NCBI GenBank assembly: GCA_023230265.1
Contig: JALNXR010000015.1
Span: 1-15,964 of the forward strand
Reading direction: 5' to 3'
DNA from: Bacteroidales bacterium
Lineage (GTDB): Bacteria > Bacteroidota > Bacteroidia > Bacteroidales > UBA932
DNA: 15,964 nt
Part shown: positions 12,606 through 15,964 of the stretch, piece after piece
Numbering within the stretch: the first letter of the stretch is position 1
Layout: every line of letters starts with the position of its first letter
Notes under the pieces: model-generated
What the model was told of the DNA's origin: nothing
The model's input: only the letters and a program-made list of their open reading frames with translations
The model's database searches: none
Translations under genes and position numbers: made by a program

Positions 12606-12620
12606 CCCTAAAAAATAGGG
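12606..12620 (-). other. Hairpin at the 5' end of the rplM mRNA
   Basis: CCCTA / TAGGG arms with a 5-base loop lie exactly where the rplM transcript is predicted to begin (near 12620). It could stabilise the mRNA 5' end. It is not followed by a T-run, so it is unlikely to be a pfkA terminator. Confidence 0.45.
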
Positions 12621-12625
12621 GGCAG

Positions 12626-12656
12626 CAAAGTTAGGATTAATTTTTAAAGTGACAAA
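12626..12656 (-). promoter_or_regulatory. Promoter of the rplM-rpsI-rpsB-tsf operon
   Basis: On the minus strand TTTG (12656 to 12653), 19 bases, then TAACTTTG (12633 to 12626) match the Bacteroidota consensus TTTG-N19-21-TAnnTTTG exactly. The predicted start is near 12620, giving a leader of about 56 bases. The -33 box lies inside the last codons of pfkA. Confidence 0.8.
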
Positions 12657-13633
12657 ATCCTGCTGATTTCGTACAACTTTTTATTTATCTCGTTTCGCAA
12701 ACTGCAGGCCTCATCGAAAGAAGTATAAACAATCTGATTGTTTAGCTGTCCTATCATAACTCCGAAGCGTCCTTCAATCAGAGCATTAACTGCTCCGTGT
12801 CCCAACAGGCTTGCCAGCACTCTGTCGTTGCAACTTGGTGAGCCGCCTCTCTGAATATGGCCAAGGGTAGTAACCCTGATTTCATAATCCGGAAGTCTCT
12901 CCTTTACTTTTTTTGAAACCTTGAATGCCCCACCGGTATCCTCTCCCTCAGAAACAATAATTATTCCGGAGGTTTTGTTCTTACGTCTGTCTCCCTCCAT
13001 ATAGCTGCAGAGTTTCTCAATATCGGTATGGATCTCGGGGATCAGAGTCGCTTCTGCACCGGTGGCAATTGCGGTGTTGAGGGCAATGAACCCGGCATCT
13101 CTGCCCATTACCTCCACAAAAAAGATAATATTATGGGAATCGGCAGTGTCTCTTAATTTGTCAATTGCAGATACTGCAGTGTTGATAGCGGTGTCAAAAC
13201 CAATTGTGGTGTCGGTGCCGTAAATGTCATTGTCTATAGTACCGGGGATACCTACAACAGGATATCCGAACTTTTTCCAGAGCAGGTTTGCACCCCTGAA
13301 TGACCCATCCCCTCCTATAACAACCAAGGCATCAATGCAGGCCTCTTTGAGATTTTCCATTGCCTTTGCCCTCACCTCTTCTTCTTTGAACTCCGGACAT
13401 CTTGAGGACTTGAGTATTGTCCCGCCCTGGGAAATAATTTTGGAAACGGAGTGGGACTGCATTCCAATAAACTGTTTGCATATCAGTCCGGAAAAACCCC
13501 TCATAATACCTACAACCTCAATCTGGTTGTAAATGGCAGTCCTTACCACGGCTCTGATAGCGGCATTCATTCCGGGAGCATCTCCGCCCGATGTAAGTAC
13601 ACCTATTCTTCTAATGTTGCTGCTTAACTCCAT
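12644..13633 (-). CDS. pfkA: ATP-dependent 6-phosphofructokinase
   Basis: PfkA phosphorylates fructose 6-phosphate to fructose 1,6-bisphosphate, the committed step of glycolysis. It has 329 residues, close to the short bacterial tetrameric form. The nucleotide-binding TSGGDAPGMNAAIR is at 14-27 and GGDGS at 107-111; the Gly in GGDGS is typical of ATP-users, whereas PPi-users carry Asp there. The catalytic PGTIDND is at 130-136 (Asp134), and EVMGRDAGF and GHIQRGGSP complete the active site. It is divergent from dusB, and the rplM promoter overlaps its 3' end. No terminator is seen, so some read-through into rplM is possible. Confidence 0.96.
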   Translation of the reverse strand: MELSSNIRRIGVLTSGGDAPGMNAAIRAVVRTAIYNQIEVVGIMRGFSGLICKQFIGMQSHSVSKIISQGGTILKSSRCPEFKEEEVRAKAMENLKEACIDALVVIGGDGSFRGANLLWKKFGYPVVGIPGTIDNDIYGTDTTIGFDTAINTAVSAIDKLRDTADSHNIIFFVEVMGRDAGFIALNTAIATGAEATLIPEIHTDIEKLCSYMEGDRRKNKTSGIIIVSEGEDTGGAFKVSKKVKERLPDYEIRVTTLGHIQRGGSPSCNDRVLASLLGHGAVNALIEGRFGVMIGQLNNQIVYTSFDEACSLRNEINKKLYEISRILSL

Positions 13634-13649
13634 AAACCTAATCGACCTG

Positions 13650-13679
13650 CAAAATTACTCTTTTTTATTAGTATTCAAA
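13650..13679 (-). promoter_or_regulatory. Promoter of pfkA
   Basis: On the minus strand TTTG (13679 to 13676), 18 bases, then TAATTTTG (13657 to 13650). The -7 box is exact and the spacer one base shorter than usual. Predicted transcription starts near 13644, giving a leader of only about 11 bases. Confidence 0.65.
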
Positions 13680-13683
13680 TTTA

Positions 13684-13691
13684 TACTTTTG
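13684..13691 (+). promoter_or_regulatory. -7 box of dusB-lpxK
   Basis: TACTTTTG is an exact TAnnTTTG box ending only four bases before the dusB ATG at 13696. The transcript would begin at or next to the start codon. There is only a T-run, and no TTTG, at the -33 position. Confidence 0.6.
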
Positions 13692-13695
13692 CGCT

Positions 13696-14679
13696 ATGAA
13701 AATTGCAGATACAGATCTCGGTGAGAGACCTCTTTTTCTTGCCCCGATGGAGGATGTGACAGACACATCCTTTAGATTTATCTGCAAAGAGTTTGGCGCC
13801 GATATGCTCTACACCGAATTTGTATCTTCTGACGGATTGATAAGAGATGCAAGAAAAGCTCTCCGGAAGCTGGAAATATCAGACTTTGAAAGGCCTATAG
13901 GGATACAGATTTACGGGCACATACCAGAATCAATGGTTATGGCTGCAAAGATGGCAGAGGCTGTCAATCCTACCCTGATAGACATTAATTTCGGTTGCCC
14001 GGTAAGCAAGATAGCTGCAAGAGGAGCCGGTTCGGGGATGATGCGCTACCCCGATAAGATGGTGGAAATCACCAAAATGGTTGTTGATGCCGTAAAAATA
14101 CCTGTGACAGTGAAGACCAGACTTGGTTGGGATGAGAACAGCAAAAACATTCTTTCCCTTTCAGAGAGGTTGCAGGATGTTGGTACTGCTGCAATCACCA
14201 TTCACGGCAGAACAAGGTCCCAGCTATACAAAGGAGATGCAGACTGGACTCTTATCGGGGAGGTTAAGAATAATCCGAGGATGAAGATACCGGTCATAGG
14301 TAACGGAGATATTTCAACGCCCCGGGAGGCAAAGGAGGCTTTTGAAAAATTCGGTGTGGACGGAATAATGATTGGAAGGGCAACCTACGGAAGACCATGG
14401 ATATTCAAAGAGATAAAACATTTTTTAAGATACGGGGAGCCAATGCCGGAGATGACAATCTCAGAAAAAGTTGCACTAGCAAAGCGACATCTGCTTAAAT
14501 CTATAGAAGTTAAAGGGGAGAGGAGAGGTGTGCTTGAGATGAGACGGCATCTGTCGGCTTACTTCAAAGCATTACCCGATTTTAAGGAGTACAGGATTAA
14601 GCTGGTGACCGAAAACGACCCGGAGGTGCTTCTCAAAACACTTGACACAATAGAGACGGTTTACAAAACTATTAACTGA
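13696..14679 (+). CDS. dusB: tRNA-dihydrouridine synthase (DusB family)
   Basis: This FMN-dependent, NADPH-using enzyme reduces uridine to dihydrouridine in tRNA D-loops. It has 327 residues, a normal length. FLAPMEDVTD at 14-23 is the FMN-binding start of the TIM barrel; NFGCPVSKIA at 98-107 holds the catalytic Cys101; TIHGRTR in the middle and the C-terminal tRNA-binding helical domain (from about 240) complete the family pattern. The MKIADTDLGERPLF start agrees with relatives, so ATG 13696 is right even though it leaves almost no leader. lpxK follows after 19 bases and is probably co-transcribed. Confidence 0.95.
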   Translation: MKIADTDLGERPLFLAPMEDVTDTSFRFICKEFGADMLYTEFVSSDGLIRDARKALRKLEISDFERPIGIQIYGHIPESMVMAAKMAEAVNPTLIDINFGCPVSKIAARGAGSGMMRYPDKMVEITKMVVDAVKIPVTVKTRLGWDENSKNILSLSERLQDVGTAAITIHGRTRSQLYKGDADWTLIGEVKNNPRMKIPVIGNGDISTPREAKEAFEKFGVDGIMIGRATYGRPWIFKEIKHFLRYGEPMPEMTISEKVALAKRHLLKSIEVKGERRGVLEMRRHLSAYFKALPDFKEYRIKLVTENDPEVLLKTLDTIETVYKTIN

Positions 14680-14698
14680 AAAAATACTAATTAAATAT

Positions 14699-15724
14699 AT
14701 GATAGAAGCAATCTTAAACAAGATCATACTCTTTCCCTTGTATATAATTCTCAAAACGCGGCATTTTCTTTTTGACAAAGGGATTTTTAAATCGAAAAAA
14801 TACAATATTCCGGTAATATGCATAGGAAATCTCTCTATGGGCGGGACCGGCAAAACTCCCCACACTGAGTATCTGGTCAGGGAACTGATGCCCAAATACA
14901 GGATAGCTGTTTTGTCCAGAGGGTACGGAAGAAGGTCCCGCGGTTTCAGAATTGTCACCGAAAACGACACTGCAAAAGAGTCGGGTGATGAGCCTTTGCA
15001 AATGAAGAAAAAATTCAGGGATCTGACTGTTGCCGTTTGCTCCTCAAGAAGGGAGGGAATTGATAAATTGTTAGCTCTTCCTGAAAGGGAGCGGCCCGGC
15101 GTAATTTTGCTCGATGATGCCTTTCAGCACAGATGGATTTCTCCCTCTGTCAACATACTTTTGACAGATTATTCTTCCATTGACAAGAGAGATATTCTCT
15201 TCCCGCTGGGCCATCTGAGAGACCTTCCATCACAGATGAAGAGAGCAGATATTGTCATTGTAACCAAGTGTCCTTCAGAGCTTAACCCAGAAGAGAAGTT
15301 CCGGCGGGAACGCAAACTCAGTCTTAGGCCTTCACAACAACTCCTCTTCTCGACCCTCAGGTACAAAGAGCCTGTGAACATCTTCCCTGAGGCAGACAGA
15401 AGATATGTTTATTCAAGGTATGCAATACTGCTTACTGCTGTTGCAAATCCCACTCTGTTACACTATCAGGTGCTAAATGAGTATAAAATCGTAAGTAAAA
15501 TAAATCTGAGAGATCACCACAACTTTGGAACATTGGATATTTACAGAATAAATAACCTGGTAAAAAAATGGCCTAAAGCAGTGATATTCACCACAGAAAA
15601 GGACGCGCAAAGGCTTGTGCACAATAAAAGAATATCTAAGGAGGTAAAAGAGAGGATTTTCTATATTCCTATAGAGGTAGTTATGATTTCTGAAGACAGG
15701 CCACTTTTTGATATGATCTCATAG
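14699..15724 (+). CDS. lpxK: Tetraacyldisaccharide 4'-kinase
   Basis: LpxK adds the 4'-phosphate to the lipid A disaccharide precursor at the inner membrane, the step that completes lipid IVA before Kdo is added by WaaA. This 341-residue protein has a hydrophobic N-terminal helix (about 5-18), the P-loop GNLSMGGTGKT at 43-53, RGYGRR at 74-79, and the catalytic DDAFQHR at 139-145. Ala replaces the Gly of the proteobacterial DDGFQH form. RDHHNF and TTEKDAQR near the C-terminus also fit the family. It is 19 bases downstream of dusB. The pairing with a tRNA-modifying gene seems to be transcriptional convenience rather than shared function. Confidence 0.95.
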   Translation: MIEAILNKIILFPLYIILKTRHFLFDKGIFKSKKYNIPVICIGNLSMGGTGKTPHTEYLVRELMPKYRIAVLSRGYGRRSRGFRIVTENDTAKESGDEPLQMKKKFRDLTVAVCSSRREGIDKLLALPERERPGVILLDDAFQHRWISPSVNILLTDYSSIDKRDILFPLGHLRDLPSQMKRADIVIVTKCPSELNPEEKFRRERKLSLRPSQQLLFSTLRYKEPVNIFPEADRRYVYSRYAILLTAVANPTLLHYQVLNEYKIVSKINLRDHHNFGTLDIYRINNLVKKWPKAVIFTTEKDAQRLVHNKRISKEVKERIFYIPIEVVMISEDRPLFDMIS

Positions 15725-15743
15725 CTCTTTTTTATTATCTTTG
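15712..15743 (+). promoter_or_regulatory. Promoter of the aminopeptidase P gene
   Basis: TATCTTTG at 15736-15743 is an exact -7 box. TATG at 15712-15715, one mismatch from TTTG, lies 20 bases upstream and overlaps the end of lpxK. The predicted start is near 15749, with a leader of about 26 bases. Confidence 0.55.
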
Positions 15744-15774
15744 TTACAGCTACAAATCATTAAACTCAACAATT

Positions 15775-15964
15775 ATGTTTAACAAAGAGGTTTATATTAA
15801 CCGCAGAAAACATCTTAAATCATCAGTAAAATCAGGTATATTGCTCTTTTTGGGGAACTCAGAAGTAGGATTCAATTATCCTTCAAACGGATATAAATTC
15901 CGCCAGGACTCCAGTTTTCTCTACTTTTTTGGGTTGGACGAACCCGATCTGGGTGCAGTGATTG
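15775..15964 (+). CDS. pepP: Xaa-Pro aminopeptidase (aminopeptidase P), N-terminal part only
   Basis: The gene runs off the right edge; 63 codons are visible. The fragment, starting MFNKEVYINRR and including GNSEVGFNYPSNGYKFRQDS at about 28-47 and FLYFFGLDEPD at about 49-59, is the N-terminal creatinase/prolidase-like domain of aminopeptidase P. The full enzyme removes N-terminal residues that precede proline. The metal-binding catalytic domain lies outside the window, so its integrity cannot be judged. Confidence 0.85.
   Translation, partial: MFNKEVYINRRKHLKSSVKSGILLFLGNSEVGFNYPSNGYKFRQDSSFLYFFGLDEPDLGAVI

Overview
The window looks like a chromosomal segment of a Bacteroidota member, most likely order Bacteroidales. 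Three things point there. Five intergenic regions carry exact copies of the phylum's -7 promoter box TAnnTTTG, two of them with a correctly placed -33 TTTG. Starts lack Shine-Dalgarno sequences and follow A-rich leaders. The ribosomal gene order rplM-rpsI-rpsB-tsf and the protein sequences themselves also fit. Base composition looks moderate to AT-rich. I see no tRNA, rRNA, CRISPR array or intact insertion sequence.

Layout, left to right. (1) Minus strand: the start of a polysaccharide flippase (1-214), tightly coupled to an upstream patatin/beta-barrel outer-membrane protein (217-2532). (2) Plus strand: a cyclophilin-type lipoprotein (2608-3279), divergent from the patatin gene. (3) Minus strand: mlaE-mlaF, the membrane and ATPase parts of an MCE-type lipid transporter (3280-4815). 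(4) Plus strand: Kdo transferase waaA (4890-6158), ending at a candidate hairpin terminator. (5) Minus strand: a TonB-dependent receptor (6245-8752) directly preceded by a complete FMN riboswitch (about 8756-8862). (6) About 540 bases without genes (8863-9404) but rich in inverted repeats and with a 67-base T/G-only tract. (7) Minus strand: rplM-rpsI-rpsB-tsf (9495-12563), with a strong promoter and a strong terminator; rpsB encodes an S2 with a long repetitive tail. (8) Minus strand: pfkA (12644-13633). (9) Plus strand: dusB-lpxK (13696-15724), then the start of an aminopeptidase P gene (15775-15964).

Two themes run through the window. One is outer-membrane construction and upkeep: WaaA and LpxK build the Kdo-lipid A core, MlaE/MlaF maintain lipid asymmetry, and the patatin protein and flippase act on envelope lipids or glycans. 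The other is translation and central metabolism: L13, S9, S2, EF-Ts, DusB and phosphofructokinase.

The most interesting signal is the FMN riboswitch controlling a single TonB-dependent receptor. It predicts an outer-membrane flavin importer that is shut off by intracellular FMN. Next are the repeat-expanded tail of ribosomal protein S2, the structured intergenic region at 9037-9310, and an apparently leaderless dusB mRNA.
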